DNA of 64,000 nt from Rhinopithecus roxellana (Eukaryota > Chordata > Mammalia > Primates > Cercopithecidae). Position 1 is the stretch's first letter. Every line of letters begins with the position of its first letter. The stretch covers positions 45,125,420-45,189,419 of the forward strand of contig NC_044553.1 in the NCBI RefSeq assembly GCF_007565055.1. Direction: 5' to 3'. Under the pieces are notes generated by a model. It was not told the DNA's origin. It saw only the letters and a list, made by a program, of their open reading frames with translations, and did no database searches. Positions 37,163 to 48,285 of the stretch are shown here, piece by piece. The position numbers and the translations under genes are program-made.

Positions 37163-38623
37163 GCAGAAACAGTGAATGTGGGGAACAAGAACAAAAATAT
37201 TTGCTGTGAAGGGACATGAATTTCCACAGTATTTAAAAGATGTCTGGGAACGAAGAGAGGCTACTTGTTTAATTTTAAGATAGAAAGTTGTTTATGGGGT
37301 AAGAGGATGGAGACAGTGAAGGGGGCAAGGTTGAATAAAATTAGGGGGCAGGAAAGAAAAAAGAGGGACTAATTACTGGAGCAAGTACCTGGAGAAAATA
37401 GGATGGTTTTTGCTATGGGACTCAGGCAGAGGGATTAGCCTTGGATGTCAGAGGGACATTGTCTCCTTTGAGATCAACCAGGAAGAGGTAAAGGTGGTGT
37501 TGGATGCAGACAGCTTTTAGTTGGGAGTCAAGGGAGCCTACCTGAGAGTAGGGTCAAAGTCATCCACCAAGCAAGAGGAGTAAGGGTTGGCAGGGGGTTG
37601 GAGGAGAGCAGTGAAGATTTTCACTGGCTACTGTGGGAGTGGGAGAGAGCGTTACCTAGGATATGAGGAGGCTTGCTGAGCAGAACGGAAGACTGGTGCT
37701 ACTTAGAGGCAGCCAGTGAGGAGTGATTTCCATCCAAGGTAATGGAATATTTTCTAGCATCATTCAGAAACCCAGGTTCAGGCTGGCTGGGGTAACCCAA
37801 AGTTGGAAGTTTTCAGGAAGGAGTAATTAACGAGGTGGTAAAAAACAAAAACAAAAACAAAAACAACTTGAAGTTGCTGGTAAGAAGAATCTAGACTGAG
37901 AGAGGAAGAAATAGAGCCAGGAGGAGACTGATAGACAGGGAGAAATGGAAGAGTCAAGAAGCTGATGTCATGAAGAAGGTGAAGGATTGATGGTTCAAAG
38001 TGAGCATGTTGTGTTCAGACACTGAGACACATGGGTTTGAGAATTTAGAAGTGCAGCAGTTCACACTGGGAGATCGGAAAGTCTCCAGTGTGGCCTCATA
38101 AGTGGGTGACTAAAGAGGGGTGTAATATGAGACCAACAATTTACCCACAGATTATTCTTTGGGAAATTGGGGGTTCTACGCAGATCCCACTTAGTGTGGG
38201 GAGTATGGTGGTCTTACCTTTTACTCTTCTCTTGTGATGATGATTAAAATTCAAATTTCTATCATTAATGTTGTCATAGGGGTCCTGTGACAGAGGCTAA
38301 GAGTCAATACAGCCTTTGCAAATATGATTTTCTTGGATCTACTCTGCATTGTTGAGTTGACTCGGGCCTAATCCAGTCCTTCCAGAGTAGGCCCTGCCCA
38401 TCCAGCCCAGATTCCCATTTATAGCAAAGGTACTAAGAGGTTTTTTTTGGAGGGAGCGGGGCGGGGGGTCGTTTCCTTGATTCTCATCTTGAAATCATTT
38501 AAGAGTTTGTATCAAAGAATCATAACATCTCCTAATAATTATTTAAGTATTACATGTAAATTAATCTAAACTTTTTTTGAACCCACTTTGTTTTCAGCAA
38601 GTACTCTATACCTCTGGGGTAAT
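37163..38623. other. Unique or ancient purine-rich DNA
   Basis: The plus strand is purine-rich (37200-38000). GAGGGATTAGCCTTGGATG and GAGGGACATTGTCTCC resemble a mammal-wide ancient repeat that I cannot name with confidence. An AAAAAC repeat lies at about 37841-37866 and a G-rich tract at 38446-38470. No gene seen. Confidence 0.45.
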
Positions 38624-38665
38624 ATATTACATACATTTTTATCTATATTACATACATTTTTATCT
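38624..38665. repeat. Perfect 21-bp tandem duplication
   Basis: The 21-base unit starting ATATTACATACATT occurs twice head to tail with no mismatch, then decays into ATCTATC. A small recent slippage duplication. Confidence 0.9.
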
Positions 38666-38929
38666 ATCATCTACTAGTAAAGTACTAGTTTATTTTACTT
38701 GCACTAATTTGTCTCTTTCAAGCTTCAAAAGATACTCTTAATTTTAGAATTTTGGATTCACACATTTCATGATTTTAGAGACTTTTTCCCTAGCCTTCAA
38801 CGTTGCAGAGTTGAGAATCAATATTTTTGTCTGTTTACATCCAGCCCAACTTCCTTCATCATATGTCCTTCTCTGAGATTGTTGTTAGGGTAGTGATGAC
38901 AATGACTATATAATTAGCTTTACAGCTTT

Positions 38930-39088
38930 CAGATTATTTTATTATAACTCATCTTATTTAAGTCCCACTGTAATCCTGTTAGGAAAGAGCATCTTTCTCA
39001 TTGTACAGATCAGAGAGAGGTGAGGTGACTTTCCCAAGAATACACTTATGACTCAAAATTCGGTGCTCTCCCTGTACCCCAAGTACTA
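38930..39088 (-). repeat. MIR SINE fossil
   Basis: Antisense MIR: ATAACTCATCTTATTTAAG, CACTGTAATCCTGTTAGG, CATTGTACAGATCAGAGAG, AGGTGAGGTGACTTTCCC. Confidence 0.8.
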
Positions 39089-39094
39089 TAGCAC

Positions 39095-39262
39095 TGTAGT
39101 TAGGAGTACTAACTTGGAACTTCTGTAAACTTGAAAAAATTATTTAAGTTCTACAAGTCTGAATATCCTCATCAATAAAATGAGGAGAGAAGTTCGTACC
39201 CTTGAAAGTCTTCTGTGGATTAAACGAGATAATATCTAGGAATGCTCAGTCTATCATAGCTA
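39095..39262 (+). repeat. MIR SINE fossil
   Basis: Sense MIR in tail-to-tail arrangement with the antisense copy just upstream: AACTTGAAAAAATTATTTAAG, CTGAATATCCTCATC, AATAAAATGAGGAG, GATTAAACGAGATAATA. Confidence 0.7.
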
Positions 39263-39461
39263 CAATTCCAAGTCCTTTATGCCTTTCTTAAGAAAACAAA
39301 AACAAAATTCCTGGTCATTTTCCTGAATTACAACAGAGACTTTGACATTCATAATTTATTATAGTTTGGAAAATTCTTTCATTATTTCATTACCTACTAC
39401 TTTGCCAGGCTTAGGCTCATTTGTACATTTTCTGCCTCACATGCCTCACATGTCACTACAA

Positions 39462-42400
39462 CAGCCCAACAATAGCAGAAAATACATTCTTCTTAAGTGC
39501 ATGTGGAACGTTTACCAAGACAGTCTGCAATCTGGGCCATTAAACAAATTTCAATAAGTTTTAAAGGAGTACAGTTCTACAGAGTTTGTTCTCTGATTCC
39601 AATGAAATTAATCAGAAATAACAAATAGCTGAAAAAAATCCCTAAATATTTGGAAGCTATAAATAACACGCTTCTGAATAATGCATGGGTCCATAGATGA
39701 AAGAAGAAATTAAAAGAGAAATTAGTATTTCAACTGTATGAAAATGAAAACACAGCATATCAAAATTCGTGGGATGTAGCTAAATCAGTGCTTAGAGGGG
39801 TATTTGCATGCTAATATTACAAGCTATTATTCATATATTAGAAAAAAATACCTCAAATAAATGACCTCAGCTTCTATACTAGAAAACCAGGGGAAAAAAG
39901 AGCAAACAATAATAAAGATAAGAATAGAAATCAATGAAATAGAAAAGAGAAAAAAACATAGAGGAAGCCAATGAAACAGAAGTTGGTTCTTTGAGAAGAT
40001 CAATAAAAGTAACAAACCTTTACCCAGACTAATTAAAAGAAAACAATGCTAACACAAATTAAGATTACCAGGAATAAATATGGCATGACAGCATCAAGGT
40101 TCAATGACATTAAACAATAATACATTTTTTGAACAAAATTGTACCAATATATTTGACAACTTTGATAAAATGGACAAATTCCTTGAAGAACTACTATAAC
40201 TAAAGCTTACTCAAGAAGAAATAGAAAACTTGAAAATCTACATTTGTAAAAGAAACGGAATTTGTAGTTCTAAACCTTCCTACTACAAAAACACCTCAAA
40301 GCCCAGATGGATTTACTGTGGAATTCCACTAAACATAAAAAAGCTAGTACAAATTCTATATAAATTTTTTTGAGAAAATTGAAGAGGAGGGAACATTTTC
40401 CAATTCAATCTATGAGACCAAGATTACTCTGATACGAAAACTAAAAAAAAAGACGTTACACAGCTACAGACCAATACTCTCATTAACATGGATGTAAAAA
40501 CCTTAATATTTTAAAACTGAGGTTTATTTCAGGAATGCAAGATAATGCAAAAAATCAATGTAATTATTAACAGGGTGAAAAATAAAGACTATAATCATCT
40601 CCATACACACAGAAAATTGACAAATACATAATTTATTATAAGAACTACCAATAAACTAGGAATAGAAAGTAATTTTCTCCTCCTAATAAAAGCCATCTAT
40701 GGAGAAAACCAATAGCTACCATCTGACTTTAAGGGTGAAAGACTGAATGTTTGTTAAAAATTAGGTAGGTATGTCTGCTTTGAATACTCTTATTCAGATT
40801 CTACTGAAGGTGCAATAATATAAGAAGTTAAACAGATAGAAAACTATTTTCAGAAAGTATGATAATTTGTTTAGAAGATGCTACATACACTTTAAAAACC
40901 AGGAGACTAATAAGTGAGTTTGTAATATCACTAAAATACAGTAAAATATATATATGTAGTTTTTTTCTTGTAAATTTGATTGAGTTCTTTGTAGGTTCTG
41001 GATACCTAATGTAAATAACGAGTTAATGGGTGCAGCACACCAACATGGCACATGTATACATATATAACAAACCTGCACATTGTGCACATGTACCCTAGAA
41101 CTTGAAGTATAATAATAAAAAATATATATGTAAATCTTACAAAATATGTGTAATATCTGTATGTGCAAGCATGCAAAAAGCTATAAAATACACAAAAAAC
41201 TACAAAATGCTGACAAAAGAAATCAAAGACTACCCAAATAAATGGAGAGATATATACCACGTTCAGGGATTAGAAAACTCGCTATTGTTAAGATGTTCAT
41301 TTACTCCAGATAGATCTATAGGCTAATTTGCATCAAAATCTATATCAGTAATTTTTTTGTGTGTGTGGAAATAAGTTTATTCAATAGTTTTTTATGGAAA
41401 GGCAAATGAACAAGGATTGCCAAAACAATTTTTTTAAAGAGAAATAAAGTTGAATGTTTACTTTAAACTGATTTCAAGACATTTCATAAAGCTACAATAA
41501 TCAAGATAGTATGGTATTGATGGAAGAACAGACCAGTAAAACAAAATAGACCCATATATTTACATAAATTGGTTTTATAAGAGTGCAAAGGCAATTTAAA
41601 GGGGCAAAGGCAATTTAATGTTTCAGATAAATGGTACTGTACAAACTGATAACCATATGAAAAAAATGAAGCTAGATCCATATATTGTGACATAAAAATT
41701 AACTCACAATTGATAATTGACAATGTAACAGCTAAAACTATAAAACTTTTATAAGAAAAATTAGGAGAAAATCTTTGCTAACTTGAATTTTCTAGATACA
41801 ACGCTGAGAAGCATGATCCAGCTAAGAAAAAAATGATAGATTGGACTTAATCAAAATAAAAAACTTTTGCTCTTTGAAAGACACTGTCAGAAGATTGTGT
41901 CAAGTCATGAATTGGTAGAAAATATTTGCAAGTCATATGTCTGATTAAAGGACTTAAATCCACACAAAGAACTCACAAAAGTTAATAATTAAAAAATAAT
42001 TTAAAAGTTGGGGGAAAGATTTGACAGATATTTTACCTACCAGACATACAGGTGGCAATAAGTACATAAAAAGATGCTTAACATCATAAATCATTTGGGA
42101 AATGGAAGTTAAAACCATGATGTGATACAATTACCCACTATTAGAGAGGCTAACAGCAATGACAAAAACTACTTCTGGAAAAGATGCCAAGTAACTGAAA
42201 TTCTCATACATTTCTCATAGAAATGTAAAATGGTTCAGCCACTTTGGAAGACAGTTTGGCATTTCTTAAAATGTTAAATGTATACTTAGGCTACCCAGAA
42301 ATATTTCTCATGGATATTTACCCAAGTGAAATGATACAGACAATAGCCTGCACACAAATGTTTATAACAGCTTTATAGTTAATTGCCCAAAACTGAAACC

Positions 42401-42805
42401 TAATTTCCTTCAACTGATGAATGAGTAGGCAAATTGTGGTACATCCATGCAAAGGAACGCTACTTCCTGAGCCAGTCAAAGGAATATACTACTAATACAA
42501 CAAAACGGATGGATCTCAGGTGTATTATGTTGAGCCAGACTTAAATGATATATGATTCCATTTATGGAAATAGATCAGTGGTTTAAGAACAGGAAACAAA
42601 TCAGTGGTTGCCAGGAGCTGAGGAGTGGGGAGAAGTCCATTACCATAGGGCATGAAAAATCATTGAGGATATAGAATCTTTCTGTATCTGAATTGTGATG
42701 GTAGTTATACAGCTGTATGTATTTGTCAAAACTCACAAGACTGTGCACTAAAGAGGGTTAAGGTATGTATATGATATCTTATTTTTAAAATGAAAAAAAA
42801 AAAAA
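39462..42805 (+). mobile_element. L1M-type LINE-1, ORF2 to 3' end, 5' truncated
   Basis: Sense ORF2 from the region TCTTAAGTGCATGTGGAACG, through CAAAATTCGTGGGATGTAGC and ATAGAAAACTTG, to the 3' UTR (GGTTGCCAGGAGCTGAGGAG, ACTAAAGAGGGTTAAGG) and an A-tail at about 42790. All frames are broken. A younger L1PA fragment interrupts it at about 40959-41120. Without that insert it is about 3.2 kb. Confidence 0.85.
40959..41120 (+). mobile_element. Twin-primed (5'-inverted) L1PA insertion
   Basis: Two parts: 40959-41004 is antisense L1 ORF2 3'-end sequence (TTGATTGAGTTCTTTGTAGG), and 41005-41120 is sense L1PA 3' UTR (ACGAGTTAATGGGTGCAGC, ending CTTGAAGTATAATAATAAA). Inversion of the 5' part is the mark of twin priming. 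Target duplication AAAATATATATATGTA (40943-40958) and AAAAATATATATGTA (about 41118-41132) confirms one insertion. Confidence 0.85.
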
Positions 42806-42900
42806 TCAGAGAGGTTAAGTGGACCAAGGTCCACAATTATTGAGTGGTGAAATTGTTCTGACTCCAGTGTTTGTGTTCTTAAGTACCATGGCAGAGGCAG
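42806..42900 (-). repeat. MIR fossil
   Basis: AGAGAGGTTAAGTGGACC, AAGGTCCACAATTATTGAGTGG and TTCTGACTCCAGTG are antisense MIR. It adjoins the tail of the L1M. Confidence 0.7.
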
Positions 42901-42939
42901 TGGCATTCACATTCCCAATCCCCCAGTCTTTCCCCTGTT

Positions 42940-43168
42940 ATGATGGCTAAAGAGACTGTGTATATTCCATATGATCCCATCACAAAAGAGTAGAGCTTCT
43001 GTCAGCCTGAGTTCCTGCATATCTATATAAAACAGTGGCCCCACCAACCCATATGGGACAAAGAGCACGTCTGGAACATAAACTCTTGCATGTTAAGCCA
43101 CTTAGATTGTGGGGCTATTTGTTACTACAGCATAATGTATCCTGTTCTGATTGATACAACCACTAAAC
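42940..43168 (+). mobile_element. MLT1-type LTR 3' part
   Basis: GTTATGATGGCTAAAGAG start, then the end signature: GTTAAGCCACTTAGATTG, GGGGCTATTTGTTACTACAG, CATAATGTATCCTGTTCTG. Partial, with the 5' portion lost or unrecognised. Confidence 0.7.
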
Positions 43169-44110
43169 TGCACTCCCCAGTTGCTTCCTTTTGCAGAACG
43201 TAAGAATCTCCACAAGAGTTTTAGGTTAAAACTCTGGAACAGAAGAGGGAAGAAAACTGTTGAGGGTCTTAAATTCCTGATTTGAAAGTAGAGGCTTCAC
43301 TGAGTAGGTGATTGGGACTCCCATATACCTGGATTTCATGGATTCATTCTTAAAGAGCCATGAAAAAGTAGTGGCCCAGTTGCAAAGCTCTGCTGACTGT
43401 GGGACTTGGCCTTTTATGACTCTGCCCAGGAGCCAGTTTCCTTGGTATGGAAAAGCTAAGTTCCTCACTGGCAATCTCTCCAACAGCTGAGCCCTGTGGG
43501 CCACAAGAGCATCTGGAGCCTTCTTGTTTGAGACCCAGTGCCCTGGCTGGCTCCTGCACTTGCAGACAATGTTTTCCTGTTCAGGTTGCAATGTTCTGTG
43601 GAAAATGTGAAGCAGAAATTGTTGTGATAAGCCTGGAGCTGAGGGGCCTCTGGGGAGCAGCCCTGGTGAGTTGGGTCACCTCATTTCATGAGGGCCCGCC
43701 CTGGGGGAGGCTCCACAGGCTTAATTAAAGCCAGCAGGAGCCTGTTTGAAGCAAAGGGAGTAAAAGAGTGAGGGCAGCAAAGAGCAGGCTAAGCCAAACC
43801 CACCTCCTCCCATTCTGGGAGTCCTACAAGCTTGAGCTCAGTCATAACCAATACACATGATGAGTGAGGGGCAGCACGAGGAACACAGTGGGTAAAGACC
43901 AGGAAGGCAAATGAGGGGGTCCAGGCAGGAAGGCAAGAAGGTTGACCCTAGGGAATCTCATCTCTTCTTCTGGAAACTGTTTCCAGTGCAGAGCTGCTAG
44001 TAGTCATCTGGGTAACCAGCTGGGGTATATGAGTCAGGGGACACAGGAATGCCAAACAGAAGTGCTCATCAAAGGAACTTGGAAATATTTTAAAGCGAGA
44101 CACAGCTATC
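43169..44110. other. Unique GC-richer DNA, no gene seen
   Basis: Frames of 60-121 codons overlap on both strands (43226-43728) and none has a recognised domain. GGCTTAATTAAAGCC near 43719 is a perfect 15-base palindrome-like motif with a TTAATTAA core. Nothing else supports function. Confidence 0.5.
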
Positions 44111-44111
44111 T

Positions 44112-44815
<704 letters not shown>

Positions 44816-44995
44816 GGAGAGTTTGAAAAGCCTTTCACATACCTTGTCTCATTTTCACTCTAGTCACCAGGCGCTCATTAGAACAGGAATTCTTATCCCC
44901 GTGTTAGATGAAGGAAGGGATACCCAGGAAAAGTGGAATGACTCACCGAAGCCACAGGGCTAGACTCAGATTCTTTCTGTGTTTCCAAACTGCTT
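44816..44995 (-). repeat. MIR SINE fossil
   Basis: Antisense MIR: GCCTTTCACATACCTTGTC, TCATTTTCACTCTAGTCACC, GGAATTCTTATCCCC, AGCCACAGGGCTAG. First of three in 750 bp on one strand. Confidence 0.8.
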
Positions 44996-45149
44996 GAAGG
45001 TACCTTGGCTGTTGTCTTTGGGTTGAGGCAGCACTATTAGTGGAGAGGATTCCCGAACCTTCCCCATCACTTCAACCAGGAAAGTTCTATTTTTTCTGTC
45101 ATATATGGGTAATTAGTTAAAAAAAAAAATTCTCTTGCTTTAAAAAAGT

Positions 45150-45312
45150 CTTGAAAATAGCTGCAAAATGTTTAGAGATCACTATTCTAATTTTTCAGAT
45201 AAGTAAACAGAGACTCAAAGAGGTAAGTTGATTTGCCCAAGTTCAGACTGAGTACAGGGCCATGGTGGGGCCGGAACCCATTTCTCTTGCTTCCAAATCA
45301 GCTCTCTCTTTG
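45150..45312 (-). repeat. MIR SINE fossil
   Basis: ATTTTTCAGATAAGTAAACAG, AGACTCAAAGAGGTAAG, GATTTGCCCAAGTTCAGAC, GCCGGAACCCATTTCTC. Confidence 0.85.
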
Positions 45313-45419
45313 TTACCCAAACCTGTTGTTGAGCCAGAGTTTTGCAGTGTGTCTCTCCTCCTTCCTAGGCCCAGACATTGTTATCCTTTCTTGCTAGGGT
45401 CTAAAAAGGATCTCAGAAT

Positions 45420-45572
45420 TTAGAGTAGGAAGGAGCCCAGTCCAAAGAATAAAGTTTTACATTTCACCAAGGAAGACGAGGCCAGGGAGAAATGACTATT
45501 CCTCCATTATACAGCTAGTTAGAAGCAGACATAGGATGCACCCAAAGCCCCTTGGTTTCCAGGGCAGCAGTC
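45420..45572 (-). repeat. MIR-family fossil
   Basis: ACATTTCACCAAGGAAGACG, GAGGCCAGGGAGAAATGAC, TACAGCTAGTTAGAAGCAG. Weaker than its two neighbours. Confidence 0.6.
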
Positions 45573-46218
45573 TTCCATTCTATTTGAGTATGTTCCCTTC
45601 TCAGCTCCTTGAACCATCCTCCTCAGCTTAGCCCCCAGCCTAGGCTGATCCTAACTTTGTACCTTGAGAAATTCCTGAGTCTTTGCTCGCTGACATCCTC
45701 CCTTGCCCTGGGACAGCTCATCCCTTAGAAGCAAGTGGCCTCCTTTCTAATCCACCTGCTTCTCAGCAGCAGTGTTTTTCCTTCTCCGTCCCTGCTCCAG
45801 CACTTGGTTGAAAGTCACTGTAGTTAAGACTGTGTCCAAAAGGAAAAGGATCATAATCTGTTACAGAGTAGAAATGCGCAGGGAGCGGGTGGAGGTGAGG
45901 AAAGGAAGTGTCCTTCTGGCCAGTTCCGTAACTCTAAAATATTTTCACCATTTATCCACAAGAGTCCTTCACATCATCACTTTGGTGGCATACGCCTTGG
46001 AAGCAGTCTCCCTGGGGCAGTTCCAGCTCAATCATCACAACAGGGCAGTGGTGGCTGCATGCTTTCCTCCTGCCTTTGACCCTCAGCCAATACCCATCTT
46101 AAAGGCTCCCATTCAGCTTGGCAACTCCCCACCCCAACACATATCTGCAGCACCGGGAACCCTGCTTTGCGCATAGTGCTAGATATTTGCTTAATATTTA
46201 TTATAAGGACTATTTAAT
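45573..46218. other. Unique DNA, no gene seen
   Basis: A 134-codon plus frame from 45772 has no recognised domain. Ordinary composition. Confidence 0.5.
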
Positions 46219-46449
46219 CATCTCCCTTCCCAGATGTTTGGCTTTTCCTGATATCATCTTCCACAGCACCCTTTCAGCTTTGTCTTCTTCCTGGGTTTTC
46301 ATTTTCTGTTTTTATGTCCGTTCAGAAAATTATCAGATGAAAATACCCCACAAGAACTCAGAATTTAGCTTTGACCTACAGTGAGAGCCAGCTAAACGCA
46401 TCTGGTTACTTCGCTATTTTTGAGATGATTCTTCAGGAATAAGAGGGTT
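46219..46449 (+). repeat. Direct repeat copy A (about 231 bp, unclassified)
   Basis: Begins CATCTCCCTTCCCAGATG and ends TCAGGAATAAGAGGGTTA. A second copy starts 1149 bp downstream with mostly point differences and small indels. The encoded frames are also similar (SLPRCLAFPDI..., ENYQ-K-PH-SEFS). It does not match a family I know; a local duplication or an unrecognised interspersed repeat are both possible. Confidence 0.85.
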
Positions 46450-46454
46450 ATTAA

Positions 46455-46605
46455 TGACAGTTGTATTTATTTACATATTTATTAATATATTTGTAATTAT
46501 ATAAGAGATATATTATGCTTACATAAGATATTGCATTACATATAATGTTTTATACTATGTAACATTAAATGTTATTAATATTAGTTGAGTAATTAAATAA
46601 TTAAC
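46455..46605. repeat. AT-rich low-complexity tract
   Basis: About 150 bp almost without G or C, with repeated TTATTAATAT and TAATTATATAA motifs, directly after copy A of the duplicated unit. Confidence 0.8.
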
Positions 46606-46984
46606 ACACCCTGTATACCTGTGCAGGACCAAACCTCAAGGGAGACAGAGAAGGAGCTAGAACAACATATTAGTTAGCAGAATGAAAGCTAAATCCCAAA
46701 TATATTTCTCAAAATACTCTAGACTCCTTAGAACTCTAGGCCTCACTCAGTCTCCTGAACTCCTAGTTTTCTGAACTGAAATGTACTAGCTCCTAACAAG
46801 TTGTAAAAGTACTTAATGGTTATCAACAGGATGCTGTTTCCTGGGCAAACCAAATAGACACCTGGGTTTGACGGTCTGGGTTGAGCTGGAAACATCCAGT
46901 GTGTGAGTTCTGCAAGCATTCTAGATTTGGAAAATGCCCGCAATGTCCAAGGATGGAAGGAAGGACCAGCGGAGGTTTCTGCCA
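46606..46984. other. Unique DNA, no gene seen
   Basis: An 80-codon minus frame (from 46985) has no recognised domain. Confidence 0.45.
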
Positions 46985-47095
46985 CTCATGTCACTCCTTG
47001 TATGAGCCTTCGTTTACTCACCTGTGGCAGGATTGTGTAGGGGAGTTGTGAGAAACAATTAGAGAAACATTGCAAAGTGTTTGCATGAACAAATT
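46985..47095 (+). repeat. MIR fossil
   Basis: TATGAGCCTTCGTTTACTCACC, GGAGTTGTGAGAAACAATTAG, TTGCAAAGTGTTTGC: sense MIR second half. Confidence 0.6.
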
Positions 47096-47367
47096 CATCT
47101 GAAAAACTACTTGAATGGGTCTCTGGGGAACAACAAACAGACTTTTACAAGTTCACAGTTACTTAGCTAAGATCAGGTGATGATATTTTATTTCAGGAGA
47201 AAGAAAACACCATGTGCTAGCAGAGTTGCTCATGCTTGGGTCGGGCGAGGACTGACTGGGGGAGAGGGAGGTGAGGGCTGCCTTGGGTTGGCCCCAGCCC
47301 TGGGGAGGAGCGTTCACCCTTTCCAGTCACATGCTGGCAGTGTCTTCACCAACACCCCGGGTCCCGC
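47096..47367. other. Unique DNA between the two duplicated units
   Basis: GC-richer stretch (47230-47367) with no recognised repeat. The 119-codon plus frame (from 47177) reads from here into copy B and has no recognised domain. Confidence 0.45.
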
Positions 47368-47601
47368 CATCTCCCTTCCCAGATGTTTGGCCTTTCCTGA
47401 CATCTTTCACAGCACCCTTTCAGCTTTATGTCTTCTTCCTGGGTTTTCATTTTCTCTGTTTTTATATCTCCTTTTAGAAAATTATCAGACGAAAACACCC
47501 CACGAGAGCTCAGAATTTAGCTTGGGCCTACGGTGAGAGCCAGCTACATGCATCTAGTCACCTCCCCATTTTTCAGATGGTTGTTCAGGAATAAGAGGGT
47601 C
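47368..47601 (+). repeat. Direct repeat copy B (about 234 bp, unclassified)
   Basis: Same unit as copy A: CATCTCCCTTCCCAGATGTT, then CAGCACCCTTTCAGCTTTA, TTCCTGGGTTTTCATTTTC, GAGAGCCAGCTACATGCATC, ending TCAGGAATAAGAGGGTCA. Relative to A it lacks 4 bases near its start and has small insertions later. Confidence 0.85.
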
Positions 47602-47637
47602 ATACGGCCCATTAGGCATATGGTTTTTTTTCCTTCC

Positions 47638-47789
47638 CTCTTCACTCACTCCCTCTCCTTACTTACTTCTCCTTACTTACTTCTCCCTCCCCATCTCTGC
47701 CTCTCTCTCTCTCCCTCTCTCTCTCTCCCTCTCTCTCTCTCTCCCTCCCTCCCTCTTTCTCTCCCTCCCTCTCTCTCTCTCTCTTTCTA

Positions 47790-47827
<38 letters not shown>
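47638..47827. repeat. CT-rich polypyrimidine tract with T36
   Basis: About 150 bp of CT/CCCT units followed by 36 T. It begins with a doubled CTCCTTACTTACTT block. No retrotransposon body lies on either side, so the T-run is not a clear SINE tail. Frames through here read SLSLP or poly-lysine and are artefacts. Confidence 0.93.
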
Positions 47828-47830
<3 letters not shown>

Positions 47831-48189
47831 ATTTCCAGGATTCTTAGCTCTGGGAATAATGTTGCTGACCTTATAGGTACAGATAATCTATGCGTTGGTA
47901 TAAGTGGCTTTATCAATCCCAGCAGCTCAGAGGGAAATATCAATAATGCTTCATCACAAAAGTGATACTGACAGCTCTAGACCTGAAAAGTCCTAGCTTC
48001 AAACCTCTGGGAAATTAAACAGGCCTTCTGGGTCTTCATTCCTACCTCAAGTCACTGCAACTCAGAGGGTCCATGTGGGAGGCTGGAGGTGGGCAAATTC
48101 CCTCCCATCAGCCTTGCCCAGGCTGTGGCCTTGCTCCTCCTCCGTAATCTTCAGTCACAGCAGAGATCAGCTGAGGGCAGGAGATCCAA

Positions 48190-48285
48190 GGCTGGGCTGG
48201 CTACACAGTTACTGCTGTATTATTTTGGCTAGTCACCGAACTTCTCTGGGCCTAAGTGTATGCATAGACATGAAAGGCTTGGACT
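48190..48285 (+). repeat. Possible MIR fossil
   Basis: GTATTATTTTGGCTAGTCACC, GAACTTCTCTGGGCCTAAGTG is a weak sense match to the MIR core. Confidence 0.4.

Noticed and set aside
47533..47943. Frames with SLSLP and poly-F or, antisense, poly-K and RERE repeats
   Set aside because: Caused by the CT-rich tract and T36.
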